A stretch of DNA of 64,000 nucleotides from Phycicoccus duodecadis (GCF_002846495.1 NZ_PJNE01000001.1:806001-870000); one strand, 5' to 3'. Shown: positions 1-8,715, numbered from the stretch's first letter. Numbers and translations: made by a program. The notes: generated from the sequence alone by a model not told the origin.

Positions 1-738
1 GTCGCGGTGCACCCCCGGCACCTGGTCGGTCACGACGTAGAAGTGCTCGGCCGAGTGCAGCGGCACGTTCACCCCGGCCATCGCTCCCACCAGGGGCGCC
101 CACTGCCCGGCGGCGTCGACCAGCAACTCGCACTCCACGTCGCCGTGGTCGGTGCGCACGCCGGTGACGCGCGGACGGTAGCGGCCCTCGACCGTGGTGA
201 CCCCCGTGACCCGCACCCGCTCCTCGATACGCACCCCGAGCGTGCGGGCCCCCTTGGCCAGGGCCTGGGTCAGGTCGGCCGGGTCGGCCCGCCCGTCGCC
301 CGGCAGCCAGATCGCTCCGACGAGGTCGTCGGTGCGGATGAGCGGGTAGCGCTCGCCCGCCTGCTCGGGCGTGAGCAGCTCGCATTCGAGGTCGTAGGCC
401 GAGGCGCTGGCGGCGGTGCGCCGCAGCTGCACCATCCGCTCGGGGGTGCGCGCCAGGGTGAGGCCGCCGCAGACCCGGTAGCCGGTGGCGAGCCCGGTCT
501 CGGCCTCGAGCCGGGCGTACAGCTCGGTCGAGTACCGCACGAGCCGGGTCCCGGCCTCGCTGGCCCGCAGCTGGCCCACCAGCCCCGCGGCGTGCCACGT
601 CGTGCCGCACGAGAGGGTGCCCTGCTCGAGCACCAGAACGTCGGTGACCCCGAGGTGGGCCAGGTGGTAGGCGATGGAAGCACCGATGACGCCGCCGCCG
701 ACCACGACGACGCGGGCCCGGCTGGGCAGCGCGGTCAT
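1..738 (-). CDS. FAD-dependent amine oxidoreductase, sarcosine/dimethylglycine dehydrogenase type (C-terminus outside window)
   Basis: Only the first ~246 codons are present; the gene runs off the left edge. The N-terminus has a Rossmann dinucleotide fold ([18 protein letters not shown]) and then [13 protein letters not shown]. The His in this WHAAGL motif matches the residue that carries covalent FAD in dimethylglycine and sarcosine dehydrogenases (family knowledge). It probably demethylates an N-methylated glycine or a related secondary amine. The ATG at 738 overlaps the TGA of the upstream phosphotransferase (ATGA), so the two are translationally coupled. Whether a C-terminal folate-binding GcvT-like domain follows cannot be seen. 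The DAO fold is secure; the exact substrate is not. Confidence 0.85.
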   Translation of the reverse strand, partial: MTALPSRARVVVVGGGVIGASIAYHLAHLGVTDVLVLEQGTLSCGTTWHAAGLVGQLRASEAGTRLVRYSTELYARLEAETGLATGYRVCGGLTLARTPERMVQLRRTAASASAYDLECELLTPEQAGERYPLIRTDDLVGAIWLPGDGRADPADLTQALAKGARTLGVRIEERVRVTGVTTVEGRYRPRVTGVRTDHGDVECELLVDAAGQWAPLVGAMAGVNVPLHSAEHFYVVTDQVPGVHRD

Positions 739-1682
739 CGCGTCGCCCCCACGCGGTCCAGGAGGTGCTCCAGGCCGGGGTCGGCGAAGCGCTCGGCGGC
801 GCGGTCGAGCTTGTCGGCGGCCCAGCCCGCGAAGTCGAAGCCGAGCGTGCTGGTGCCGGCCTGGATGACGCCCCACAGCGTCCACGTGTGGGCGGCCGCG
901 CCGACGAAGAGGCGCGCCCGGTCCAGGAGCACCTCGGCCCGGGCGCCGTCGGGCTCGTAGGCGTGGACCAGGGCGGCCAGGGCGTCGTCGCCGAGGCCCG
1001 CCTCCTGGGCCAGGTTGCCGAGCTCGAAGGCGGCCTCCCCCATCCCGGAGTACTCGAAGTCGATGATGCGGACGCGTTCGCCGTCGTCGAGGAGGTTGGC
1101 CGCGAGCAGGTCGTTGTGGCAGGGCACCGGGGCCGACCGGTGGGCGGCCAGGGCGGCCTCGACGCGGCCCGCGGTGGCGGCCAGGTCGTCGTACCCGGCG
1201 GGCGGCGCGAGTCCGTGCTCGCGGGCCAGCGCCAGGTAGCGGCGCTGGAGGTCGAACACGTCGAAGGCCCCCTCGAACGGCGCGGCACCGTGCAGGGCCC
1301 GCACCGCGTCGGCCACGCGGTCGAGCTCGGCCGCGACGGCGGCGTCGGTGAGGGTGCGCGAGGGGATGTACTCCACCACCAGCACTCCCTCTCCGGGCAG
1401 GTGTCCGAGCACCTCCGGGGCGACCCCGACGGCCGCGGCCCGGCGCGAGTTGGCGACCTCGCACTCCCGGTCGACCGCGAGCAGCGCGGTCGCCGGGTCG
1501 GAGAGGCGCACCACGACGTCGGGGCCGCCGTCGAAGCAGACCCGCAGGATGCGGTTGGTCAGCCCACCCTCGAGCTCGGTGACCCGGCGCGGCCGGTGGG
1601 CATGGGCCGCGAGCGCGGGGACGCGGGTGAGGGCCAGCTCGATGGTCGGGCCCTCACCCGCGGGCTCGCGGGGCGGGGTCAG
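735..1682 (-). CDS. Aminoglycoside/choline-kinase-like phosphotransferase
   Basis: About 315 residues with the kinase-like fold of the APH/choline kinase family. The catalytic loop reads [10 protein letters not shown] (Brenner motif, catalytic Asp) and is followed by the metal-binding IIDFEYSG. It likely phosphorylates a small alcohol such as choline, ethanolamine or an aminoglycoside-like compound; context with an amino acid permease and an amine dehydrogenase favours choline/ethanolamine-type substrates (inference). No ATG, GTG or TTG lies in frame near the expected N-terminus. The best candidate is a CTG overlapping the permease stop codon (CACTGACC), used here. The end overlaps the next gene by four bases. 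Confidence 0.8.
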   Translation of the reverse strand: MTPPREPAGEGPTIELALTRVPALAAHAHRPRRVTELEGGLTNRILRVCFDGGPDVVVRLSDPATALLAVDRECEVANSRRAAAVGVAPEVLGHLPGEGVLVVEYIPSRTLTDAAVAAELDRVADAVRALHGAAPFEGAFDVFDLQRRYLALAREHGLAPPAGYDDLAATAGRVEAALAAHRSAPVPCHNDLLAANLLDDGERVRIIDFEYSGMGEAAFELGNLAQEAGLGDDALAALVHAYEPDGARAEVLLDRARLFVGAAAHTWTLWGVIQAGTSTLGFDFAGWAADKLDRAAERFADPGLEHLLDRVGATR

Positions 1683-3361
1683 TGCTTCGGCCCCGGTTCG
1701 GCCGACCCGTCGTGGGCCACCCCGTCGTGGGCCGTCCCGCCGTGCGCGCTGCCGCCGTGGTGCTCCAGCGCGATCTCGTCGGCGCTGGACACCCCGTCCG
1801 GGAGGTCGAGGGTGACCTTGGGCCCGGTGAACCACTTCTTCGCGGACAGGTGCCACCCGATCCACAGCGCGAGCAGGGTGCCACCCATGAGGATCGGCGC
1901 GTAGTTGACGAACTTCCACTCGAAGGTCTCGTGGAAGGGGTTGGCCGCCGGGGTGAAGGGCAGGATGAAGTAGACCGAGATGGTCGCGATCTCCGCGACC
2001 GCCACCGGGGCCATCCACCGCCACTTGCGCCCGAGGTTCCACCGCCCCTGCGGGAAGGCGTCGCCCTGGCGCCAGCGCAGGTAGATGGGGATGGCGAAGG
2101 CCGTGTAGAGGCCGATGACACCCACCGACACCACCGCGTAGAAGGCGACCGGCACGATGAGCGGGGCGTCCGCGGTGCCGAGGTTGACCTCGACCAGGGC
2201 CGGGAGGGTGATGATCGCGGCGATGACCGACGAGACGATGACGGCGTTGGCCGGGACCTTGCGCGCGTTCAGGCGGGCCCAGCGCGACGAGCCGGGGACG
2301 GCCCCGTCACGGCTGAAGGCGAACAGCATCCGGCTCGTCGACGTCATGCACGCGGCGGTGCAGAACACCTGGGCGATGCTCGCGATGAGCAGCACGGTGC
2401 CCGCCCAGCCCGACGACAGCGCCTGGTTGAAGATGACCGCCACCCCGCCGCCGCCGGCCGTGACGGCCTTCGGGTCCTGGACCGCGAACAGGAAGGCCAG
2501 CAGGAGGAACCAGCCGCCGATCGCGGAGTACAGGATCGAGCGCCAGATGCCCTTGGCCGCACCGTCGGCGGCACCGTGGGTCTCCTCGGAGAGGTGGGCC
2601 GAGGCGTCGAAGCCGGTGATCGTGTACTGGGTGAGCAGGAAGCCGAGCGGCAGCACGTAGAACCAGAAGCCGATGCCGCTGTCCTCGCCGCCGGCCAGGC
2701 CGCCACTGTTGTTGACCCGCATGGTGAAGACGTCGGCGACGCTCATGTGCTTGTCGGGCAGGAAGACCAGGATCAGGATGATGACGGCCGCTCCGATGAC
2801 GTGCCACCACACCGAGATGTTGTTGAGCAGGGCGAGCAGGTGGCCGCCGAAGATGTTGATCAGCGCCGTGACGACCAGCACGACGAGGAACATCACGAAG
2901 ACGCGGCTGAGGCTGTAGCCCGCGGCCCACGACTCGCTCATCGTGCTGAAGGACAGGTCGAAGAACGTCGCGGCGCCGTAGGCCACGGACGCGTCGATCG
3001 CGAGCAGCCCGATGAGGTTGAGCCAGCCGGTGTAGTAGCCGGCCTTGACGCCGCCGAGCTTGCTGGCCCACCAGTAGATGCCACCGGAGGTCGGGTAGGC
3101 CGACACCAGCTCGCTCATGCACAGGCCGATGATGAGGATGAAGACCGACACGATGGGCCAGCCGATGGAGATGGCGATCGGGCCGCCGTTGTTCCAGGCC
3201 TGGCCGAAGGTGGTGAAGCAGCCGGCGAGGATCGAGATGATCGAGAACGAGATCGCGAAGTTGGAGAAGCTCGACCACGTGCGGCTGAGCTCCTGCTTGT
3301 AGCCCAGCTCGGCGAGGAGCTCCTCGTCGGACTTGGGGCTGGTCGATGGGGACGCGCTCAC
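1679..3361 (-). CDS. APC-superfamily amino acid / amine permease
   Basis: About 560 residues with 12 strongly hydrophobic segments and the APC-family look of GABA/choline-type permeases: an N-terminal stretch ELSRTWSSFSNFAISFSI, GGIYWWASKL near residue 95 and GFDASAHLSEET near 260. It would import an amino acid or amine into the cytoplasm. I chose the GTG at 3361 because AAGAGG lies five bases upstream; a GTG at 3367 would overlap that site. The C-terminus ends in a His/Gly-rich repetitive tail (GGSAHGGTAHDGVAHDGSA), unusual for the family. It is first in an operon with the phosphotransferase and the FAD dehydrogenase. Confidence 0.9.
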   Translation of the reverse strand: MSASPSTSPKSDEELLAELGYKQELSRTWSSFSNFAISFSIISILAGCFTTFGQAWNNGGPIAISIGWPIVSVFILIIGLCMSELVSAYPTSGGIYWWASKLGGVKAGYYTGWLNLIGLLAIDASVAYGAATFFDLSFSTMSESWAAGYSLSRVFVMFLVVLVVTALINIFGGHLLALLNNISVWWHVIGAAVIILILVFLPDKHMSVADVFTMRVNNSGGLAGGEDSGIGFWFYVLPLGFLLTQYTITGFDASAHLSEETHGAADGAAKGIWRSILYSAIGGWFLLLAFLFAVQDPKAVTAGGGGVAVIFNQALSSGWAGTVLLIASIAQVFCTAACMTSTSRMLFAFSRDGAVPGSSRWARLNARKVPANAVIVSSVIAAIITLPALVEVNLGTADAPLIVPVAFYAVVSVGVIGLYTAFAIPIYLRWRQGDAFPQGRWNLGRKWRWMAPVAVAEIATISVYFILPFTPAANPFHETFEWKFVNYAPILMGGTLLALWIGWHLSAKKWFTGPKVTLDLPDGVSSADEIALEHHGGSAHGGTAHDGVAHDGSAEPGPKH

Positions 3362-3419
3362 ATGCACCTCTTGATGTGCGGAAGTGGACCGAAGGCCCAG
3401 GGCGGCTGACGTGGTGCAC

Positions 3420-3449
3420 AGACAACACCCGCCGCCGACCGGCTGTCAA
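3420..3449 (-). promoter_or_regulatory. Predicted sigma70-type promoter of the permease operon
   Basis: On the minus strand a perfect -35 TTGACA (3449-3444) is followed after 18 bases by TTGTCT (3425-3420), about 55 bases upstream of the permease start. An inverted repeat, CAATGGT (3447-3453) with ACCATTG (3464-3470), begins on the -35 box and could be an operator. Pattern call only. Confidence 0.45.
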
Positions 3450-3492
3450 TGGTTCGTCCGCGCACCATTGGGGCGGCATCCTCGGTCGCACG

Positions 3493-3536
3493 CCGACGAG
3501 GCCCCGACCGCCCGGGGGTGGTCGGGGCCTCGTCGG
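3493..3536 (-). terminator. Strong hairpin, probable terminator of the coiled-coil protein gene
   Basis: A perfect 17-bp inverted repeat (3493-3509 with 3520-3536) with a 10-base loop lies 10 bases after the stop codon of the gene at 3546. There is no T-run, as is common for actinobacterial hairpins. Confidence 0.7.
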
Positions 3537-3545
3537 GGAGGTCGG

Positions 3546-4040
3546 TCAGACGGTGGGGTCGCGCCGCTCGTCACCGAGGTCGGTGCGGGCCTCGTCGGGG
3601 ACGTCGGTGCGGTCGGCGCGGTCGGGGCCGTCGGCGCGGTCCAGCCGCTCGCCGGTCTCGGGGTCGAGCCGGTGGCCGTCGTCGTCGGTGGGCACGTCCG
3701 GGTCGTGCCGGTCGGCCTCGCGCAGCCGCGCCTCGCGCTCGCTGCGGATCTCGTCGGCGGACGCCGCCCGCTCGTCGGCCTCCTGCTCGAGGCGCTCGGC
3801 GTCGAGCTGGCGCTGGCGGGCGTCGGCCTGGGCCAGGTCGGACTCGGCCCGGGCGCGGGCGGCGTCGGCCTCGCGCTGGCGCAGCTCGCGGTCGTGCTGG
3901 GCGGCGTCCTCACGGATCTCCTGGGCGTGGGCGCGCTCGGCCTCGACCTTGCGAGCGCCCCCTCGGCGCATGAGGACGGCGGCGACGGCCACGAGGACGA
4001 GGACGACGACGATGATGATGGCGAGGGTCATGCCGGTCAT
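3546..4040 (-). CDS. Single-pass membrane protein with charged coiled-coil cytoplasmic region
   Basis: 164 residues. Residues 5-24 form one hydrophobic helix (MTLAIIIVVVLVLVAVAAVL), followed by RRGG. The rest is very rich in Glu, Arg, Asp and Ala with heptad-like spacing to about residue 120, then an Asp/Arg/Pro-rich tail. I do not recognise a named family; function unknown. ATG at 4040 was chosen because AGGAG lies five bases upstream; a second ATG at 4031 is possible. A -10-like TAGGTT is at 4081-4076. It stands alone between ilvE and the permease operon, with a strong terminator behind it. Confidence 0.7.
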   Translation of the reverse strand: MTGMTLAIIIVVVLVLVAVAAVLMRRGGARKVEAERAHAQEIREDAAQHDRELRQREADAARARAESDLAQADARQRQLDAERLEQEADERAASADEIRSEREARLREADRHDPDVPTDDDGHRLDPETGERLDRADGPDRADRTDVPDEARTDLGDERRDPTV

Positions 4041-4208
4041 GAGGGCTCCTGACGCAGGGGACGGCGGTGCCGAGCAACCTAGTCCCCGGCATCCGCCCAC
4101 AGGGCCCGCGTGACGGACCGAAACCCGAGGTCACGGCGGGTGCGGCCGCCGCGGTGGCCCCGCGACGGCATCCGGCCGAGGCGTCCGAGCGCCCCCTGGC
4201 CGAGGGGG

Positions 4209-5303
4209 TCAGGCCAGGCGGGTGAGCCAGCCGTGGGTGTCCTCGGCGCGCCCGTACTGCACGTCCAGCAGCGCGGTGCGGATGGCGCGGGTGACCTCGC
4301 CGCCTTCGTCGCCGGCGGTGGACGGGGCCGACCCGCCCTCCCAGCGCAGCTCGCCGACGGGGGTGACCACGGCCGCGGTGCCGCACGCGAAGATCTCGCG
4401 GATGCTGCCGTCGCGCACGCCCTCCTGCCACTCCTCGATGGGGACGCGGCGCTCCTCCGGTTCGAGGCCGAGGTCCTTGGCGAGCTCGAGGATGGAGCTA
4501 CGGGTGACGCCTTCGAGGATGGTGCCGGTGAGCTCCGGCGTGACGAGCCGGTGGTCGTCGGTGACGAGGAACAGGTTCATCCCGCCCAGCTCCTCGATGT
4601 AGGTCTGGGTGGCCGAGTCGAGGAAGACCGCCTGGTCGCAGCCGTGCTCGATGCCCTCGAGCTGGCCCGCGAGTGACGACGCGTAGTTGCCGCCGGTCTT
4701 GGCGGCGCCGGTGCCCCCGGCGCCGGCGCGGGCGAAGTGCTGCGAGATCCACAGCGTGACCGGCTTGAGGCCGCCCGAGAAGTACGCGCCCGCGGGTGAG
4801 GCGATGACCGAGTAGGTGACCTCCGCGGCGGGGCGCACGCCGAGGAAGGCCTCGGAGGCGTACATGAAGGGGCGCAGGTAGAGGCTGGTCTCGCCGGTGC
4901 CGTAGGCCGGGACCCAGGCCTGGTCGACCTCCACGAGGGCCTTGAGCGAGGCGAGGAAGTCGTCGGTGGGCAGCTCGGGCAGGGCCAGGCGGCGCGCGCT
5001 GCGCTGCATCCGCTCGGCGTTGGCCTCGGGGCGGAAGGACCAGACGCTGCCGTCCTCGTGCCGGTAGGCCTTCAGGCCCTCGAAGATCTCCTGCGCGTAG
5101 TGCAGCACCGCGGCGCTCGGCATGATCGTGATCGGGCCGTAGGGGTGGATGCGGCCGTCGTGCCAGTCCTCGCCGCGGGTCCAGGTGGCGGAGGCCATGT
5201 GGTCGGTGAAGTGCACCCCGAAGCCGGGGTCGGCGAGGATCTCGGCGCGCCGCTGCTCGCCGGCCGGGTCGGGTCGACGCTCGAGGGTGAAGCTGAGGCT
5301 CAT
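4209..5303 (-). CDS. ilvE: Branched-chain amino acid aminotransferase
   Basis: 364 residues, typical of class IV PLP aminotransferases. It transfers the amino group between glutamate and the 2-oxo acids of leucine, isoleucine and valine, the last step of their synthesis. Visible features: FEGLKAYRHEDG near residue 70, the PLP-lysine region GTGAAKTGGNYASSL near 200, EELGGMNLFLV near 230 and FACGTAAVVTPVG near 320. The ATG at 5303 gives the usual MSLSFTLE start; AAGGA lies about 11 bases upstream. The 185-base upstream region has five phased GTTC motifs and a -10-like TAGCCT (5353-5348). A second IlvE-type gene lies at 12722-13855. Confidence 0.95.
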   Translation of the reverse strand: MSLSFTLERRPDPAGEQRRAEILADPGFGVHFTDHMASATWTRGEDWHDGRIHPYGPITIMPSAAVLHYAQEIFEGLKAYRHEDGSVWSFRPEANAERMQRSARRLALPELPTDDFLASLKALVEVDQAWVPAYGTGETSLYLRPFMYASEAFLGVRPAAEVTYSVIASPAGAYFSGGLKPVTLWISQHFARAGAGGTGAAKTGGNYASSLAGQLEGIEHGCDQAVFLDSATQTYIEELGGMNLFLVTDDHRLVTPELTGTILEGVTRSSILELAKDLGLEPEERRVPIEEWQEGVRDGSIREIFACGTAAVVTPVGELRWEGGSAPSTAGDEGGEVTRAIRTALLDVQYGRAEDTHGWLTRLA

Positions 5304-5347
5304 GGGGATGACGGTCCTTTCCTCGGGGAGCGGCGGCGCTCCCCCGC

Positions 5348-5353
5348 AGGCTA
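5348..5353 (-). promoter_or_regulatory. Putative -10 element of ilvE
   Basis: TAGCCT on the minus strand, 45 bases upstream of the ATG. No good -35 hexamer is seen; instead a GTTC motif sits near -25 and four more lie at 20-21 bp steps upstream, which would fit an activated promoter. Inference. Confidence 0.35.
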
Positions 5354-5365
5354 CCGGTCCTTCAC

Positions 5366-5452
5366 GTTCTCGCCCCCTGCGGGAAGGTTCAGGCTCGCAC
5401 CGCAACGGTTCCGTGGCGAGGGCGAAGGTTCCCCCATCGGGCGAAAAAGTTC
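5366..5452. repeat. Five helically phased GTTC motifs upstream of ilvE
   Basis: GTTC begins at 5366, 5387, 5408, 5428 and 5449, spacing 21, 21, 20 and 21 bases, so all would lie on one face of the DNA. Flanks are similar (AAGGTTCAGG, AACGGTTCCG, AAGGTTCCCC, AAAGTTCAGG). Probably a binding array for a transcription factor acting on ilvE. Confidence 0.5.
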
Positions 5453-5456
5453 AGGC

Positions 5457-5488
5457 GGGGGTGGGGGCGGGGGTGGGGCGCGGGTGGG
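5457..5488 (+). other. G-rich tract, potential G-quadruplex, just after leuB
   Basis: Six G-runs of 3-5 bases separated by one to three bases (5457-5461, 5463-5467, 5469-5473, 5475-5478, 5482-5484, 5486-5488), directly next to the leuB stop. The Gs are on the template strand for leuB, so the tract could slow RNA polymerase or help termination. Confidence 0.5.
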
Positions 5489-6559
5489 TCAGAGGCGCGC
5501 GGCGATGGCGTCGCCGACGGCGGTCGTGCTGCGCGGCGCGCTCCCCCGCTCGGCGAGGTCGGCGGCCACCGCCCGCTCGACCCGCTCGGCCTCGTCGACG
5601 AGCCCGAGGTGGGCGAGCAGCATCGAGACCGACAGGACGGTCGCCGTGGGGTCGGCCACGCCCTGCCCCGCGATGTCCGGCGCTGAGCCGTGCACCGGCT
5701 CGAACATGCTCGGGAAGCGGCGCTCGGGGTTGATGTTGCCGCTGGCCGCGAGCCCGATGCCCCCGGCGATGGCCGCGGCGATGTCGGTGATGATGTCGCC
5801 GAACAGGTTGTCGGTCACGACGACGTCGAAGCGACCCGGGTCGGTGGCCAGGAAGATGGTCGCGGCGTCGACGTGCTGGTAGGCGGTCTCGACGTCCAGG
5901 AACTCGGCGCCGACCTCCTCGACCGTGCGCCGCCAGAGGTGGCCGGCGTGGGTCAGGACGTTGTGCTTGTGCACCAGCGTGAGGTGCCGGCGGGGGCGCG
6001 CCTGGGCGCGGGCGAAGGCGTCACGGACCACCCGCTCGACCCCGAAGCGGGTGTTGACGCTGACCTCGGTGGCGATCTCGTGCGGGGTGCCCGTGCGCAG
6101 CGACCCGCCGTTGCCGACGTACGGCCCCTCGGTCCCCTCGCGCACGACCACGAAGTCGATGCCGTCCGGCGCCACCCGCTCGACGGCCAGCGGGCTCTCG
6201 ACGCCCGGGTAGAGCTTGGCCGGCCGCAGGTTCACGTAGTGCTCGAGCGCGAAGCGCAGCGGCAGCAGGACGCCGCGCTCCAGGACGCCGCTCGGCACGG
6301 TGGGGTCGCCGATCGCGCCGAGCAGGATGGCGTCGTGGGCCTTGACCTCGTCGAGCACCGACGCCGGCAGCGTCTCACCGGTGGCGTGCCAGCGGCGGGC
6401 GCCGAGGTCGTACTCGGTGGTGGTGACCTTCGGCCCCGCGGGGCCGGTGACGGCCTCGAGGATCTTCAGCCCCTCCGCCACGACCTCCGGGCCGATGCCG
6501 TCGCCGCCGATGACGGCGATGTCGAGGGAGGTCACGGGCGTCGGGGCGGCGCTGGGCAT
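5489..6559 (-). CDS. leuB: 3-isopropylmalate dehydrogenase
   Basis: 356 residues of the isocitrate/isopropylmalate dehydrogenase family. It oxidises and decarboxylates 3-isopropylmalate to 2-oxoisocaproate in leucine synthesis, using NAD+ and a divalent metal. Visible: [18 protein letters not shown] at residues 13-30, [13 protein letters not shown] near 130, the [16 protein letters not shown] segment ([16 protein letters not shown]) and the C-terminal [18 protein letters not shown] 6559 is the start; the first 10 residues are a short variable extension. It lies between ilvE downstream and serA upstream. leuA, leuC and leuD are not in this window. Confidence 0.95.
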   Translation of the reverse strand: MPSAAPTPVTSLDIAVIGGDGIGPEVVAEGLKILEAVTGPAGPKVTTTEYDLGARRWHATGETLPASVLDEVKAHDAILLGAIGDPTVPSGVLERGVLLPLRFALEHYVNLRPAKLYPGVESPLAVERVAPDGIDFVVVREGTEGPYVGNGGSLRTGTPHEIATEVSVNTRFGVERVVRDAFARAQARPRRHLTLVHKHNVLTHAGHLWRRTVEEVGAEFLDVETAYQHVDAATIFLATDPGRFDVVVTDNLFGDIITDIAAAIAGGIGLAASGNINPERRFPSMFEPVHGSAPDIAGQGVADPTATVLSVSMLLAHLGLVDEAERVERAVAADLAERGSAPRSTTAVGDAIAARL

Positions 6560-6638
6560 GCGGACCAGGGTAGGTCGCGTCTCGCTCCCCGGGACCGACC
6601 GTCCGGAGTCCGGACCCTCACCCGTGTCGCCGGGCGGC

Positions 6639-6734
6639 TCAGTCGTCGGAGTGGCCCTGGTCGCGCAGGTCCAGTGACTCCTGCAGCGCCTGACGCGCGC
6701 GGGCGGCCTCGTCGTAGGTGGTGTTCTCGTTCAT
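6639..6734 (-). CDS. Possible 31-residue protein of unknown function
   Basis: A short [23 protein letters not shown] and then [11 protein letters not shown], acidic and helix-prone. The ribosome site is weak (GCGAGACC just upstream). It sits alone between leuB and serA, with 80 bases to leuB. Composition (Asn, Thr, Tyr, Glu-rich start) differs from random frames in this GC-rich DNA, which is why it is listed. No family recognised; could be spurious. Confidence 0.35.
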   Translation of the reverse strand: MNENTTYDEAARARQALQESLDLRDQGHSDD

Positions 6735-7077
6735 GGTGGTCTCGCATCCCGCGGCCGGGCCGCGTCTGTCGGTGGTGGGGTTCGTTCCTCGAGCCGGTGG
6801 GTGGCACCCGCGAGGAGCCGGCGGGGTCGCGGGGCTCTCCGCGACGGGGATGCCGGCTACCTGACCCCGCCGCGGCCGGGAATGAGGAGTACCCGCCGCG
6901 TCATCCTTCGACGGTAGTAGGACGTTCTCGTACCGACGAACGGCATCCATCATATGGACCCCGTGGACGTCGTGATGGGCGTCACAGAGGGGTCTACACG
7001 ACTGGATCCGTCGCCGCGGAGGCCGTAGGCCACCCGATCCGCACGCGAGCCTCCCCGCTCGAACGCCGGACACGCCG
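6735..7077. other. Intergenic stretch without a recognisable gene
   Basis: About 340 bases between the small ORF and the serA terminator. It is less GC-rich around 6905-6990 (CATCATATGGACC region), which suggests a promoter for the small ORF, but no convincing -35/-10 pair, RNA gene or conserved ORF was found on either strand. Confidence 0.4.
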
Positions 7078-7110
7078 ACGGCGGGCCACCCGCGAGGGGC
7101 GGCCCGCCGT
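7078..7110 (-). terminator. Hairpin terminator after serA
   Basis: ACGGCGGGCC (7078-7087) pairs perfectly with GGCCCGCCGT (7101-7110), loop 13 bases, 18 bases past the serA stop codon. Confidence 0.65.
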
Positions 7111-7128
7111 GCGGGACGGTGGCGGTGC

Positions 7129-8715
7129 TCAGCCGAGCGCGACGACCTTGACCGTGTCGGCGCCGATCTCGGCGCCGATGGCGCTGACGACGTCGTCCGG
7201 GATGGCGCTGTCGACGGTGAGCGCGACGAGCGCGGTGCCCCCCTCGTCCTGGCGCGACACCTGCATCGAGGCGATGTTGACGTCGGCGTCGCCGAGGAGG
7301 CGGCCGAGCGCGCCGATGACGCCCGGGCGGTCGACGTAGGAGAAGAACGCCATGTGCCGACTCATCGGGACCTCGAGGTCGAAGCCGTTGACCCCGATGA
7401 CCTTCTGGACCATCTTCGGCCCCGTGAGGGTGCCGGCGACCGACACCACGGTGCCGTCGGCCAGGGTGCCGCGCAGCGTGGTGACGTTGCGGTACTCGTC
7501 GCTCGTGGCGTCGGTGACCAGACGCGACTCGCAGCCGCGCTCCTTGGCCAGCAGCGGCGCGTTGACGTAGGTCACCGGGTCCTCGGTGACGTCGGTGAAG
7601 ACGCCCTTGAGGGCCGCGAGCTCCCACACCGAGACGTCGTGCGCAGTGATCTCGCCCCGTACCTCGATGTCGAGCTGGACCGGCACCGAGCCGGCGATGG
7701 CGGTGAAGACGCGACCCAGCTTCTCGACCAGGTCGATGCCGGGGCGCACCTCCTCGGCCACCGCGCCGCCGGAGACGTTGACGGCGTCGGGGACGAGGTC
7801 GCCGCCGAGCGCCAGGCGCACCGACCTGGCGACCGCGACCCCGGCCTTCTCCTGGGCCTCCTCGGTGGACGCGCCCAGGTGCGGGGTCACGACGACCGAC
7901 TCGAACGCGAAGAGCGGGCTGTCGGTGCACGGCTCCTTGGCGTACACGTCGAGGCCGGCGCCGGCGACGCGCCCCTCGGCGATGGCGGCGGCCAGGGCCT
8001 CCTCGTCGAGGACGCCCCCGCGGGCGGCGTTGATGATGCGCACGGTGGGCTTGACCTTGGTCAGGGCCTCCTTGCCGATGAGGCCCATCGTCTCGGGCGT
8101 CTTCGGCAGGTGGATGGTGATGAAGTCGCTCTCGGCCAGCAGCTCGTCGAGGGTGACGAGGCGGGCACCGAGCTGGCCGGCGCGCTGGACCGAGACGTAG
8201 GGGTCGTACGCGAGGATCTCGACGCCGAAGCCCTTGAGCCGCTCGGCCACGAGCTGGCCGATGCGGCCGAAGCCGACGATGCCGACCTTCTTCTCGAGCA
8301 GCTCGACGCCGCCGTACTTGCTGCGGGCCCACTTGCCGCCCTTGAGCACCTCGTTGGCGGGCGCGATGTTGCGGGCGCAGGCCAGCAGCAGGCCGATGGC
8401 GAGCTCGGCGGCGGAGGTGATGTTGGAGGTCGGGGCGTTCACGACCATGACGCCGGCCTTGGTGGCGGCGTCGACGTCGACGTTGTCGAGCCCCACCCCG
8501 GCGCGGGCGATGACCTTCAGGCTCTTGGCGGCGGCGATCGCCTCGGCGTCCATCTGCGTGGCGGAGCGGATCAGGACGGCGTCCACGCCGTCGAGGGCCG
8601 GCAGGAGCTGGGAGCGGTCGGCGCCGTCGGTGTGACGGACCTCGAAGTCGGGCCCGAGGGCGTCGACGGTCGCGGGTGAGAGCTCCTCGGCGATGAGTAC
8701 GACGGGCTTGGTCAC
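7129..8715 (-). CDS. serA: D-3-phosphoglycerate dehydrogenase
   Basis: 528 residues, the long form with a C-terminal extension typical of actinobacteria. It catalyses the first committed step of serine synthesis, oxidising 3-phosphoglycerate with NAD+. Features: IRSATQMDAEAI near 50, Rossmann motif VGIVGFGRIGQLVAERL near 145, NAARGGVLDEEAL near 230 (catalytic Arg), then an ASB-type intervening domain and a final ACT domain (about 455-528) ending in VKVVALG. The ACT domain usually binds serine for feedback control. Start is GTG 8715 with AGGGAC five bases upstream; a -10-like TACCAT lies at 8803-8798. Confidence 0.95.
   Translation of the reverse strand: MTKPVVLIAEELSPATVDALGPDFEVRHTDGADRSQLLPALDGVDAVLIRSATQMDAEAIAAAKSLKVIARAGVGLDNVDVDAATKAGVMVVNAPTSNITSAAELAIGLLLACARNIAPANEVLKGGKWARSKYGGVELLEKKVGIVGFGRIGQLVAERLKGFGVEILAYDPYVSVQRAGQLGARLVTLDELLAESDFITIHLPKTPETMGLIGKEALTKVKPTVRIINAARGGVLDEEALAAAIAEGRVAGAGLDVYAKEPCTDSPLFAFESVVVTPHLGASTEEAQEKAGVAVARSVRLALGGDLVPDAVNVSGGAVAEEVRPGIDLVEKLGRVFTAIAGSVPVQLDIEVRGEITAHDVSVWELAALKGVFTDVTEDPVTYVNAPLLAKERGCESRLVTDATSDEYRNVTTLRGTLADGTVVSVAGTLTGPKMVQKVIGVNGFDLEVPMSRHMAFFSYVDRPGVIGALGRLLGDADVNIASMQVSRQDEGGTALVALTVDSAIPDDVVSAIGAEIGADTVKVVALG

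Noticed and set aside
1682..3409. Long plus-strand frame opposite the permease
   Set aside because: Arg/Asp/Gly-rich shadow of a strongly hydrophobic, family-typical protein on the other strand.
6735..7077. Extended upstream version of the 31-residue ORF
   Set aside because: The longer frame translates to Arg/Pro-rich low-complexity sequence with no ribosome site.
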